Both the position numbers and the translations under genes were made by a program. Below the pieces are notes generated by a model. It saw only the letters and a program-made list of their open reading frames with translations. It was not told the DNA's origin and ran no database searches. A DNA stretch of 64,000 nt from LGRD01 sp031382215 (GTDB lineage: Bacteria > Pseudomonadota > Gammaproteobacteria > Burkholderiales > Burkholderiaceae_C). How positions within the stretch are numbered: the first letter of the stretch is position 1; each line of letters opens with the position of its first letter. The stretch is taken from assembly GCA_031382215.1 (NCBI GenBank), contig JANMYQ010000034.1, forward strand, positions 9,655 to 73,654, written 5' to 3'. This document shows positions 33,930 to 42,866 of the stretch, in pieces.

Positions 33930-34570
33930 ATCGCACTCCGGTCACCGTCGTCGACTACGGCATTGGAAACATCTACAGCGTCAGCCGCGCGCTTGAGCGC
34001 TGCAACGCAGAGGTCACGCTGAGCGCCGACCCGGCGCACATCGAAGCCGCACCACGGCTGGTCTTGCCGGGCGTTGGCGCCTTCTCAGATGGGATGCGGG
34101 GATTGCGTGAACGCGGCCTGATCGAACCGATCCGGCGCTACGCCCGCACGGGCAAGCCCCTGCTGGGGATCTGCCTCGGCATGCAGATGCTGGCCAGCGG
34201 AAGTTTGGAATTCGGCGACCATGAGGGCCTTGGCCTCATCCCCGGACGCGTGCTGCCTGTGCCCGACACGAGCACGAGCGGACAACCGCAGAAGATTCCC
34301 CACATCGGCTGGAATGGCCTGCTCGCACCCCCAGGCGTCGACTGGGGTGCCAGCGTGCTGGACGGCACGCCGGAAGATACCGCCGTCTACTTGGTTCACT
34401 CCTTCGCGGTGCTGCCAGACGATCCGGCGCACCGACTGGCTGATTGCCTGTACGGTGGGCATCGGATCGCGGCGGCCATCCGCAGCGGGCACATCGTCGG
34501 GTGCCAGTTCCACCCCGAGAAAAGCGGCGAGGCGGGGCTCGCGATCCTGGCACGCTTTCTGGTCGACTGA
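33926..34570 (+). CDS. HisH-like glutaminase, first copy
   Basis: Class-I glutamine amidotransferase, 214 residues from a GTG start inside the hisF stop (GTGA). The catalytic triad is intact: Cys83 (GICLGMQML), His196 and Glu198 (FHPEKSG). It should hydrolyse glutamine and release ammonia through the HisF-like partner. The rest of the histidine operon is not nearby, which supports a sugar-modification role. Confidence 0.9.
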   Translation: MNRTPVTVVDYGIGNIYSVSRALERCNAEVTLSADPAHIEAAPRLVLPGVGAFSDGMRGLRERGLIEPIRRYARTGKPLLGICLGMQMLASGSLEFGDHEGLGLIPGRVLPVPDTSTSGQPQKIPHIGWNGLLAPPGVDWGASVLDGTPEDTAVYLVHSFAVLPDDPAHRLADCLYGGHRIAAAIRSGHIVGCQFHPEKSGEAGLAILARFLVD

Positions 34571-34602
34571 CCCGCCGACGGTGACGCGACATTCGCTTCG
34601 TG

Positions 34603-35892
34603 ATGACCTCCGGCCTGTTGCGCGCCAGCGCCGTCTACGGCTTGGCCAACGCCTTGTCGGCGGGCGTGCCGTTCCTGCTTCTGCCTATCCTGACGCGCGC
34701 CCTGACGCCTGGAGAGTACGGCGTCGTGGTCACCTTCTTCCTGGTGGTGTCGCTGAGCACGTCGCTCGCGGGCCTGAACGTGCACAGTGCGGTCTCGGTG
34801 AAATGGCTGGACCGCGCCGGCCTGAACTTTCCGCGCTATGTCGGTTCGGCCCTTGTGCTGGCACTGCTGAGCACCGCCCTGTGCGCCTTGCTCTTGACCG
34901 GCGCAGGGATGTTGTGGCACGAGCGGGTCGGGCTGGGTATCTGGCTGTGGCCGCTGGCAGCGCTGATGTGCGGTTGCACGGTCCTGAGCGGGATCCGCAC
35001 GACCTTGTGGCAAAGCCAGCGCAAGGCCCTGCCCTCGGCGCTGCTGCAGGTCGGGACGGCGGTCTTGAACATGTCGCTGTCCCTGCTGGCGGTGCTCACG
35101 CTTTCGATGGGCGCCGATGGTCGCATCGGCGCGGCGCTGTGCACTGGCCTGCTGGCTGCCGGCCTGGGAGTGTGGCTGCTGATGGCCACGGGCGATGCCG
35201 CTTGGTCGCTCTCCATCGCGGACCTGCGCAAGCTGATGCGATTCGGCTTCCCGCTCATCCCGCACGCCCTGGCTGGCGCGGTGCTGGCTTCGGCCGACCG
35301 CTTTGCCGTGTCCACCCAATGGGGTACGGATGCATTGGGCGTGTACGGCGCCGCAGCACAGATCGGAATGACGATGAACGTGCTGAGTGACGCCCTGGTG
35401 AAGGCCTTTTCGCCGTGGATGTACGCGCAGATGTTCGCGCGTTCCAGCGCTGGCCGGCTGAGAGTCGTCGCGGCGACCTACCTGCTCATCCCGGTATGGC
35501 TGATTCTGGCGCTAACGCTGTGGCTGCTCTTCATCGGGATCGGGCCGCTGATTCTCGGGCCAAGCTACCAAGACGCCATCGGCCTGTCCATCTGGTTCTT
35601 GCTCGGCGGCGCCATGTCGGCGATATATCTGAACATTGCCGGGCTGTTCTTCTTCACGTCACGCAACGAGTGGCTCAGCCTAGCCAGCGTGGCAACCGCC
35701 ATCGTCGCCGTCGGGCTGGCTCCGATGCTCGCATCGCGCTTCGGCCTGGTCGGCGCGGCTGTTGCCTACCTGTGCTCGCAGAGCCTCTTGCTGGCGTTGG
35801 CTTGGCTACTCTCGACTCGCGTCCAGCCGATGCCCTGGCACCGGCCGCTGTTGGCATGGCGTGTGCTGCGCCGCACCGGGGGAGCGCGATGA
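34603..35892 (+). CDS. wzx: Wzx-type flippase (polysaccharide transporter)
   Basis: Moves Und-PP-linked repeat units across the inner membrane. 429 residues from the ATG at 34603 (a GTG one codon earlier is also possible). About 12 hydrophobic segments span the length, with the MATE/PST family opening YGLANALSAGVPFLLLPI and a tract of LTRALTPGEYG after the first segment. It follows the first amidotransferase triad and overlaps the acetyltransferase gene by four bases. A second flippase is at 59296, so the window has two export systems. Confidence 0.88.
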   Translation: MTSGLLRASAVYGLANALSAGVPFLLLPILTRALTPGEYGVVVTFFLVVSLSTSLAGLNVHSAVSVKWLDRAGLNFPRYVGSALVLALLSTALCALLLTGAGMLWHERVGLGIWLWPLAALMCGCTVLSGIRTTLWQSQRKALPSALLQVGTAVLNMSLSLLAVLTLSMGADGRIGAALCTGLLAAGLGVWLLMATGDAAWSLSIADLRKLMRFGFPLIPHALAGAVLASADRFAVSTQWGTDALGVYGAAAQIGMTMNVLSDALVKAFSPWMYAQMFARSSAGRLRVVAATYLLIPVWLILALTLWLLFIGIGPLILGPSYQDAIGLSIWFLLGGAMSAIYLNIAGLFFFTSRNEWLSLASVATAIVAVGLAPMLASRFGLVGAAVAYLCSQSLLLALAWLLSTRVQPMPWHRPLLAWRVLRRTGGAR

Positions 35893-36398
35893 GTTGGTTC
35901 TGGCGCCTCGCCGCCGGATGTGTCTTGCGGGCGCACGGCGCGGGTTGGCGCATCGTCTACCGCAACTACGCCAGCCAGTATCGGATCAGCCCGAGCTTTC
36001 GATTCAATGGCAACGGCATCCAGCTATACGGCGCGGGCTCGATCGAGCTGGGCGACGAGAGTTACGTCGGCGAACTGTCCACGCTGCAGGCCGCCAGTGG
36101 GTGCCGCGTGCGGATCGGGCGCAGGTGCCGGATATCCCACAACGTGCGGATCTATACCGAAACGTCGGTCGCCGACTCCGACTTCCGCATCGGTGACGGT
36201 ACGGCAGTTCGCGCCGATGTGCTGATCGGCGACGGGGTGTGGATCGGCGCCAATTCCTTCATCGGTCCAGGCGTCGAGATCGGCAACAATGCTGTCATCG
36301 GGGCCAATTCGGTCGTGACGCGGAACGTGCCCGATGATGAAATCTGGGGCGGCGTTCCAGTTCGCTTGATTCGGCGCAAGAACTTTGTCGCAGCATGA
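35889..36398 (+). CDS. Hexapeptide-repeat acyltransferase
   Basis: 169 residues, starting in the wzx stop codon. A left-handed beta-helix with repeats such as IELGDESYVGE, VLIGDGVWIGANSFIGPG and IGNNAVIGANSVVTR is followed by the GGVPVRLIRR tail of WcaF/CysE-like transferases. The likely job is O-acetylation of a sugar in the repeat unit, perhaps the 8-O-acetyl group seen on some legionaminic acids; that link is inference from position. Confidence 0.82.
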   Translation: MSWFWRLAAGCVLRAHGAGWRIVYRNYASQYRISPSFRFNGNGIQLYGAGSIELGDESYVGELSTLQAASGCRVRIGRRCRISHNVRIYTETSVADSDFRIGDGTAVRADVLIGDGVWIGANSFIGPGVEIGNNAVIGANSVVTRNVPDDEIWGGVPVRLIRRKNFVAA

Positions 36399-37972
36399 GC
36401 ATCGGTCTGCAGCCCCTAGAGCCGCCGCTCCGGCTCAACCCCCCCGCGCATCAGCCGAAGTCGTCTGATCTGATGGGTGTTCTCGCAGAATTGGAAGGTC
36501 GCTTCCCCGTCGGGGAGTGGCAGGTCGGTGGCCTTCACATCTGGCCGCTGCTGCGGCAACGCTGGTACTTCCGCGAATGGGCCGCGCACTACGTGCAGCC
36601 CGGCGCGCCGGCGGTTTCCGCATCCCGTGGCTACCTGGCACAGGCCGCTGCCGGTGCGCTTGCCGCCGTGCAGGCGAACCGGCGAGATTCGGCCGGAAGA
36701 GACCGGGCCGATGGTAGGCGCGACTTGGTGTTCCTGTCCGACGGGGTCTCGTTCGCACGACTCGGTGGGCAGTGGGTCGAACGCTTTTGCGATCCCTTGA
36801 TTGCGCTGGCAGGCCGCCGAGGCCTCACGAGTGCACTCTGGACGCCGCTACACAGATACCACCAGCCGCGCTTCACGCCGTCTCGATTCGTGCAATCCAG
36901 GGTGGACGGCGCCAACCTGTGGGGAGCGCTGCGGGGCCGCATCTGGGCACCGGATGCAGTGCTGCCAGGGTGCGTTGCGATGGCCAAATGGCTTTCGGGC
37001 CAGGGCTTCGGGTCGGGTGCGCTGGCGCCTGCCAAGGCGGTCTCCGATGCCTGCCGCGTGCGAGCCGTGGCAGACCGATTCAAGCAGATGCTCCAGCGCG
37101 CGCGTCCGCGACTCGCGTTCCTGGTCAGCTTTTACGGCGTCGAGGGCATGTCTTTTGTGCTGGCCTGCCGGGAATGCGGAGTTCCCGTGGTCGACATTCA
37201 GCACGGGGTGCAGGGAGAACTGCACCCCGCGTATGCCGCCTGGAAAATGCCCCCAGATCGCGACCGGCACGCGTTGCTGCCAGATCGGTTCTGGGTCTGG
37301 TCCGCCTGGGAACGCAGTGTCATCGAACGCTGGAGCGTAGGCACCGGCCACGCCGCGGTGATCGGTGGCAACCCCTGGATGGACTTGTGGCGCAAGGGCT
37401 CTGCGTGGGCAGGCGTCGGCGAGGCACTTGCCCAAGCGCGAGACCTTCGCGACCGCGCGCGAGGGCGTCCCGTCGTGCTCGTCACCCTGCAGTTCGGCTT
37501 GAGTCCAGTCGAACAACTTGAGCCGCTGGCGAACCTTCTGCAAGCGGCTGGAAGCCGGCTCTGCTTCTGGGTCCGGCTGCACCCCGCCATGCTCGAGCGG
37601 CGCAACGAAATCCGCGCGCGCCTGTGCAGCGGCTCAACGGTCGAGATCGATGAATGCAGCGACCTGCCGCTGCAGGCGCTGCTGCCGTACTGCGATCTGC
37701 ACCTGACGCACAGCTCCAGCACCGTGATCGAGGCGGCTCAGTTCGGTGTGCCATCGGTGCTGACGACCGCATACGGAGGAGAGCTGTTTGCCCCGCTGGT
37801 GGCGGCCGGGCACGCGCGGGTGCTTGCCGGCGACGCCGCCCAGCTGGCTCGCGCACTGGTCGAATCCGCGGCCGTCGGCGACCGACAATCCGCCCCTGCA
37901 CCACCCGCCGATGCGGCACTGGAGCAGCTGCTGGCTGCCTCGCCGGCGTCGACAACTTGGAAATTCGCATGA
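36395..37972 (+). CDS. Putative GT-B-like transferase, unidentified family
   Basis: 525 residues. I cannot name the family with certainty. The middle has VPVVDIQHGVQGELHPAY (near 268-285) and later LPDRFWVWSAWERS, then a C-terminal HSSSTVIEAAQFGVPSV. These are like capsule-type or sialyltransferase-like GT-B proteins that bind CMP- or UDP-sugars between two Rossmann domains. Sitting between the acetyltransferase and the second HisH, it could be the legionaminic-acid transferase. It overlaps both neighbours by four bases. Confidence 0.6.
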   Translation: MSIGLQPLEPPLRLNPPAHQPKSSDLMGVLAELEGRFPVGEWQVGGLHIWPLLRQRWYFREWAAHYVQPGAPAVSASRGYLAQAAAGALAAVQANRRDSAGRDRADGRRDLVFLSDGVSFARLGGQWVERFCDPLIALAGRRGLTSALWTPLHRYHQPRFTPSRFVQSRVDGANLWGALRGRIWAPDAVLPGCVAMAKWLSGQGFGSGALAPAKAVSDACRVRAVADRFKQMLQRARPRLAFLVSFYGVEGMSFVLACRECGVPVVDIQHGVQGELHPAYAAWKMPPDRDRHALLPDRFWVWSAWERSVIERWSVGTGHAAVIGGNPWMDLWRKGSAWAGVGEALAQARDLRDRARGRPVVLVTLQFGLSPVEQLEPLANLLQAAGSRLCFWVRLHPAMLERRNEIRARLCSGSTVEIDECSDLPLQALLPYCDLHLTHSSSTVIEAAQFGVPSVLTTAYGGELFAPLVAAGHARVLAGDAAQLARALVESAAVGDRQSAPAPPADAALEQLLAASPASTTWKFA

Positions 37973-38580
37973 TCACGATCGTCGACTACGGCATGGGCAA
38001 CCTCGGTTCGATCCGCAACATGCTCAAGAAGATCGGAGTCGACTCCCAGGTCACTGCCGACGCGCGCTTGATCGCAGCTGCCTCCAAGCTGATCCTCCCC
38101 GGCGTCGGCGCGTTCGATGCGGGCATGGACAACCTGGAGCGCAGCGGTCTGATCCCGGCACTGAATGAACGCGTTCTGCAGGCGCGCGTGCCCACGCTGG
38201 GCATCTGCCTGGGCATGCAACTGATGACGCGCAGCAGCGACGAAGGGCACCGCGACGGCCTCGGATGGGTCGACGCAGAGTCGCTGCGCTTCTGCCCTGC
38301 CGACACCTCGCTGAAGGTACCTCACATGGGCTGGAACCGCGTCTTGCCGGCGCGCAGCTCCCCGCTCACCGACGGCTTGCCCGAGGAGCCGCGCTTCTAC
38401 TTCGTTCACTCGTTCTACGTACGCTGCCGTAACGAAAGCGAAGTGTTGCTCACCACGGCGTATGGCGACGCGTTTCATTCCGCGTTCCAGAGCGGGAACG
38501 TGGCCGGCGTCCAGTTTCATCCCGAGAAGAGTCACAAGTTCGGCATGTGCCTGTTGCGCAACTTTGCGGAGCGCTTCTGA
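37969..38580 (+). CDS. hisH2: HisH-like glutaminase, second copy
   Basis: 203 residues from the ATG that overlaps the previous stop (ATGA). The triad Cys80 (GICLGMQLM), His184 and Glu186 (FHPEKSH) is intact. It is clearly different in sequence from the first copy, so not a recent duplication. It pairs with the HisF2-like protein immediately downstream and the PP-loop amidotransferase at 40477. Confidence 0.9.
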   Translation: MITIVDYGMGNLGSIRNMLKKIGVDSQVTADARLIAAASKLILPGVGAFDAGMDNLERSGLIPALNERVLQARVPTLGICLGMQLMTRSSDEGHRDGLGWVDAESLRFCPADTSLKVPHMGWNRVLPARSSPLTDGLPEEPRFYFVHSFYVRCRNESEVLLTTAYGDAFHSAFQSGNVAGVQFHPEKSHKFGMCLLRNFAERF

Positions 38581-38582
38581 GA

Positions 38583-39344
38583 ATGTTGAAGACCCGCGTC
38601 ATCCCTTGCCTGCTGCTGCGCGGCCAGGGGCTCGTCAAGACCACAAGGTTCAAGGAGCCCAAGTACGTCGGCGACCCGATCAATGCGATCAAGATCTTCA
38701 ACGACAAGGAAGTCGATGAACTTGTGCTGCTCGACATCAGCGCGTCGAAGGAGGGCCGAGGTCCGGCCTTCACCGTGATCGAAGAAGTGGCGAGCGAATG
38801 CTTCATGCCGCTGGCCTACGGCGGCGGCATCCGCAGTGTCGAAGAAGCGCGACGCATCCTCAAGCTCGGCGTCGAGAAGGTCGTGTTTAACAGCACCGCA
38901 TGGCGACAGCCCGACGTACTGCGGGATGCGGCACGTGAATTCGGCGCGCAGGCGGTGGTCGTCTCCATCGACGTGCGGCGCAGGCTGTTCGGCCGTTACG
39001 AGGTGTGCGTCGACAACGGTACCAAGCCGATCAGCATGGATGCCGTGCAGTATGCGCGGCGCATGGAGGACCTGGGCGTCGGCGAGATTCTGCTGACCGC
39101 CATCGAGCGCGACGGGATGATGCAGGGCTACGACCTTGACCTGATCGCCAAGGTCAGCAGTGCAGTGGGCATCCCGGTCATCGCCTCGGGAGGCGCTGGT
39201 TCGCTGGCGCACTTGAAGGACGCTGTTGAGAAGGCAGGTGCCAACGCCGTCGCGGCAGGAGCCTTGTTCGTGTTCCACGGGCCGCACCGGGCGGTGCTTA
39301 TCACCTACCCGAAACGCGAGGAACTTGAGCGGGTGCTGCGGTGA
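38583..39344 (+). CDS. hisF2: HisF-like ammonia-channel subunit, second copy
   Basis: 253 residues from the ATG at 38583. The HisF catalytic Asp11 is replaced by Leu (IPCLLLRGQGLVKT) while Asp130 is kept (SIDVRR), the reverse of the first copy. The IPCLLL...GLVKT opening is the pattern I know for HisF2 proteins of O-antigen loci such as P. aeruginosa O5. It cannot be a normal imidazole glycerol phosphate cyclase. It follows hisH2 by two bases and overlaps the membrane-protein gene. Confidence 0.9.
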   Translation: MLKTRVIPCLLLRGQGLVKTTRFKEPKYVGDPINAIKIFNDKEVDELVLLDISASKEGRGPAFTVIEEVASECFMPLAYGGGIRSVEEARRILKLGVEKVVFNSTAWRQPDVLRDAAREFGAQAVVVSIDVRRRLFGRYEVCVDNGTKPISMDAVQYARRMEDLGVGEILLTAIERDGMMQGYDLDLIAKVSSAVGIPVIASGGAGSLAHLKDAVEKAGANAVAAGALFVFHGPHRAVLITYPKREELERVLR

Positions 39345-40480
39345 TGCGCCATCGCTCCCGCAACGGGCTGACGGCCGCGCTGTTCGCGTTGGTGACGCTG
39401 GCAGGCGCCATATTCCTGTTCGCTGTCGGAATCGATGCCCTGGAAGGGCGCAGCGAGTTCCAGTTCTACGCCGACTCGGGCACCTACCATGAGGCCGCCC
39501 GCGGTGACCTGATCGGCCTGGACAGCGCTGCCGACGTGGTCGGCATCGCCGGCAACTTCCTCGGGCCGCTGCTGGTGCTGCGCCTGACCGGCGAAAACTA
39601 CTATCTCGTGCTGCTTGCCAACGCCGTCCTGATGTTTCTGTCGATCGCCAGCATCTCGCGCACTCTCAAGTTGGACTCGCTGCGCTTGGCCGCGTTGCTG
39701 CTGCTGAACCCACTCACGATCTCCAGCCTGCTGGCGGTCAACAAGGAGATCCTCTCGCTGGTGTTCGTGGCGGTCCTGCTGCGTGGGTTCGCCACGCGAT
39801 CGTGGCTGCTACTGGGTGCGGCAGGGGCTCTGTCGCTGCTGGTCAGATGGCAGTTGACGCTAGTCCTGCTACTGCTGGTCGTGCTAGTCATGCCCGCGGG
39901 GGCATGGCGGGGGCGTCGGCGCCTTGCGCTGCTGGGGCTGCTGGCAGCCTTGTCGGCGCTCTACGTCATGCTGCTGCCGGTGTTCGAACCGATACGCGCA
40001 ACGTTCGATCTGTCAGTTTCGGAGTATGAAGGGTCCGGGTTCTACGAATGGCTGGTCGGTTGGCAGGACGTTGGTGCCTATTGGGCGGTGTTCCCGGTAA
40101 AGGCGGCGCACCTCCTTTTCGGCCTGGGACTGCGCGTCGATCGGCTGCTGGCGCCGGCCAATCTGTACAACGACGTTTGGCAGTTGCTGCACTCCAGCGC
40201 AACGCTGATGATGTTTGTCTCGCTGTGGCGCGCCGGGCGCCTGCGCCTGGACAATGACCTCGTGTTCATTTCAGCCATCTACATCGCAGTGTTCGCCCTG
40301 TCGCCGATCTACTCCCCGCGTTACTTCTACCCGGTCTATGTGTTCTGGGCGATCGCCCTGGCCGCCGCGCGCCCCGCACTTGAGCTTCGATCGCTGCAAC
40401 GGCGACGCCCGCGCCGCCCTCCCGAAGCCTCGCCCTCTGGCCCCCTGGCCCCAACAAACCAGCCGATCGGCCGCCTATGA
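39344..40480 (+). CDS. Multi-pass membrane protein, candidate Wzy polymerase
   Basis: 378 residues, about nine or ten hydrophobic segments with a large extracytoplasmic loop candidate around 210-260 and a Pro/Arg-rich C-terminal tail. Wzy proteins have little sequence conservation, and this is the only protein between wzx and the glycosyltransferases with the right topology. It starts at an ATG inside the hisF2 stop (a GTG one codon earlier is possible) and overlaps the next gene by four bases. A Wzy role is inferred from topology and context. Confidence 0.6.
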   Translation: MRHRSRNGLTAALFALVTLAGAIFLFAVGIDALEGRSEFQFYADSGTYHEAARGDLIGLDSAADVVGIAGNFLGPLLVLRLTGENYYLVLLANAVLMFLSIASISRTLKLDSLRLAALLLLNPLTISSLLAVNKEILSLVFVAVLLRGFATRSWLLLGAAGALSLLVRWQLTLVLLLLVVLVMPAGAWRGRRRLALLGLLAALSALYVMLLPVFEPIRATFDLSVSEYEGSGFYEWLVGWQDVGAYWAVFPVKAAHLLFGLGLRVDRLLAPANLYNDVWQLLHSSATLMMFVSLWRAGRLRLDNDLVFISAIYIAVFALSPIYSPRYFYPVYVFWAIALAAARPALELRSLQRRRPRRPPEASPSGPLAPTNQPIGRL

Positions 40481-41583
40481 ACCAGCAGTTGATCTGTGTC
40501 CATTGCATCATGGATCGCAGCGATCCCGACATCAGCTTCGACGCGGGTGGCCGCTGCAACCACTGCGCTCGTTATGGGCAGCAGGCGGCCAAACGGCTGA
40601 TCGCCCCCGCCGAGCGCCCCGCCCGCCTGGCGGAGATCGTCGAGACCATCAAGCGCGACGGTGCCGGCAAGGCCTACGACTGCGTGATCGGCGTCTCCGG
40701 CGGCGTCGACAGCACCTATGTCGCCTACCTGTCGCACGAACTCGGGCTGCGCCCCCTCGCCGTGCACTTCGACAATGGCTGGAACTCCGAACTGGCCGTG
40801 GCGAACATCGAAAAGACGCTCAACACACTGCGCATCGACCTGTTCACCGAGGTGGTCGACTGGTCGGAGTTCCGTGATCTCCAGTTGTCGTTCCTGCACG
40901 CTTCGACACCCGATGGCGAAGTCCCTACCGACCATGCGATCGTCGCGCTTCTCTATCGCATGGCGGCCAAGTACGGGCTCAAGCACATCCTGCTGGGGAT
41001 CAACGTGGCTTCCGAGGCCATCATGCCGCTGAAGTGGGGCTACGGGTACTCCGACTACCGCTACATCCGGGCCGTTCATGCCCGATTCGGCAGCGTGCCG
41101 CTGAAGACGTTTCCGCACTACACGCTGACAAAATTGTTCGGCTACATGGCCTTGCGGAGAATTCGCCTCGTGCCGATCCTGGACTACATCGACTACCGCA
41201 AGGAAGAGGCGATGACACGCATCCAGACCAAGCTCGGCTGGATCTACTATGGCGGCAAGCACTACGAGTCGATCTTCACACGCTTCTACCAGTCCTACGT
41301 GCTGCCGCGAAAATTCAACATAGACAAGCGGCGTGCGCACTACTCGAACCTGGTGCTCTCCGGACAGATGACGCGCGACAAGGCGCTGGAGCTGATGAAC
41401 GAACCGGTCTACCCCGAAAAGGGACTCGCCGACGACCGCGAGTACGTCATCAAGAAGCTTGGGCTTTCCGAGTCCGAATTCGAAGCCATCATGGGCGCCC
41501 CGACGAAGACCTTCATGGACTACCCTAACAGCTACGACCGGATCGAGCGGGCCAAGGCCGTTCTGGCGAGGTTTCGCCGCTGA
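40477..41583 (+). CDS. wbpG: N-acetyl sugar amidotransferase WbpG, second copy
   Basis: PP-loop enzyme converting an acetamido to an acetamidino group. 368 residues, the usual WbpG length. Cys4 candidate zinc site C7, C10, C27 and C30; PP-loop SGGVDS at 74-79. Together with hisH2 and hisF2 (with one membrane-protein gene between) it forms the triad used for the ManNAc(3NAm)A sugar in P. aeruginosa O5. The wbpA-B-D-E genes upstream supply the fitting diacetamido uronic acid. Confidence 0.9.
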   Translation: MNQQLICVHCIMDRSDPDISFDAGGRCNHCARYGQQAAKRLIAPAERPARLAEIVETIKRDGAGKAYDCVIGVSGGVDSTYVAYLSHELGLRPLAVHFDNGWNSELAVANIEKTLNTLRIDLFTEVVDWSEFRDLQLSFLHASTPDGEVPTDHAIVALLYRMAAKYGLKHILLGINVASEAIMPLKWGYGYSDYRYIRAVHARFGSVPLKTFPHYTLTKLFGYMALRRIRLVPILDYIDYRKEEAMTRIQTKLGWIYYGGKHYESIFTRFYQSYVLPRKFNIDKRRAHYSNLVLSGQMTRDKALELMNEPVYPEKGLADDREYVIKKLGLSESEFEAIMGAPTKTFMDYPNSYDRIERAKAVLARFRR

Positions 41584-41600
41584 ATGGCGCGAATTCGCAG

Positions 41601-42866
41601 GTGCATTCCGTGAATCCCTTGCGCGTCCTCTACCTTCATCCGTTCGCCGCGTTCGGAGGTGCAACCAAGAGCCTGGCAGAGATGTTCGCAGCGCTGCCGG
41701 CCTCCAGTGTGCGCGGCACGGTGATCTGTCCCCCGGGCGTGGCGGCCGATTCGTTGCGGACGGCGGGGCTCGACGTGATTCCTGCGCGCGGGGTGGCGCA
41801 ATGGGACGACACGCGCTTCGGCCACTACCGGGGCGCTCGCTGGCTGATCCTCGTGCGCGAACTGGCGCTGTGGCCGGCGACCTTTCTGGCACTGCGCAAG
41901 GCTGCCCGCGCGGGTGTCTACGACCTGGTTCACTCCAACGAGATCACCGCGCTCCTGCCCGGCCTGCTGGCACGCCGCATGCTAAGTGCACCTCTGCTGG
42001 TGCATGTCCGCTCGCTGCAGCGCGGCGGCAAGGGCGGCCGCATCAGCGCCTGGCTGCAGCGGCTGTTGCGCACGCGCGCCGACGCCGTGGTGGCCATCGA
42101 CGATGCGGTGCGCCGCACCCTGCCGGCGAGCCTGGCGGTCCACGTGATCCACAACGGCATGAAGGTGCCGGCGGCATTGCCGTCGCGCGAGTCGGTGGGG
42201 GGCCTCTGTGTCGGAATCGTCGGTGTGCTGCACCGTTCCAAGGGTGTCTACGAGTTGCTTGAAGCCACTCGCCTTCTGCGTGACAGGGGGGTCGAGGTGA
42301 AGGTGCTCGTCGTGGGTGAAAACGTGCACCGGTTGGTCGGGGTGCGCGGCTGGCTGCTGCGCAAGCTCGATTTTGCGCGCGACGTGCGCGGCGATCTCGA
42401 AGCGTATGTGGCGCTGCACGGCTTGAACGAGACGGTCGAGTTCACCGGCTTCGTACCCGACATCCGGCCGATCTACGGCCGTGTCGATGTCGTGTGCTTC
42501 CCTTCGCTGCTCGACGCGCCCGGCCGGCCGGTGTTCGAAGCCGCGTTGTTCGGCCTGCCGACCATCGTGGCCATGCGGGACCCGACCCGCGATGTGATCG
42601 TTCACGGCGAGACCGGCCTGTGCATCGATCGCCCCACGCCGGTTGCGATTGCCGACGCCATTCAAGCGCTCGCGCAGGACCGGGCTCTGGCGCGTCGCAT
42701 GGGCGAGCAGGCACGCCGCATGGCGCTGGAGCGCTTCGAGAGCAGGGTGTGTGCGGCCAAGATGCTCGCGTTGTACCGTGAAACCTGCGCGGCAAAGGGT
42801 GCTGCACAGCCCATTTCGCGCGCTTCCACCGGTACCAATGCGGCTGTACCGCCGACCCCGCCATGA
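41601..42866 (+). CDS. Glycosyltransferase, GT4-like
   Basis: 421 residues from a GTG at 41601; a second in-frame GTG at 41610 (MNPLRVLYLHP) is just as plausible. GT-B fold: N-terminal LYLHPFAAFGGATKSLAEMF, then a nucleotide-sugar domain with VGVLHRSKGVYELLEA and the E-x7-E region DAPGRPVFEAALFGLP, typical of family GT4. It should add one sugar of the repeat unit. It overlaps the next transferase by four bases. Confidence 0.85.
   Translation: MHSVNPLRVLYLHPFAAFGGATKSLAEMFAALPASSVRGTVICPPGVAADSLRTAGLDVIPARGVAQWDDTRFGHYRGARWLILVRELALWPATFLALRKAARAGVYDLVHSNEITALLPGLLARRMLSAPLLVHVRSLQRGGKGGRISAWLQRLLRTRADAVVAIDDAVRRTLPASLAVHVIHNGMKVPAALPSRESVGGLCVGIVGVLHRSKGVYELLEATRLLRDRGVEVKVLVVGENVHRLVGVRGWLLRKLDFARDVRGDLEAYVALHGLNETVEFTGFVPDIRPIYGRVDVVCFPSLLDAPGRPVFEAALFGLPTIVAMRDPTRDVIVHGETGLCIDRPTPVAIADAIQALAQDRALARRMGEQARRMALERFESRVCAAKMLALYRETCAAKGAAQPISRASTGTNAAVPPTPP

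Noticed and set aside
33168..34570. hisF and hisH as histidine biosynthesis genes
   Set aside because: No other his genes are nearby, one HisF catalytic aspartate is replaced, and an N-acetyl sugar amidotransferase is encoded in the same operon.
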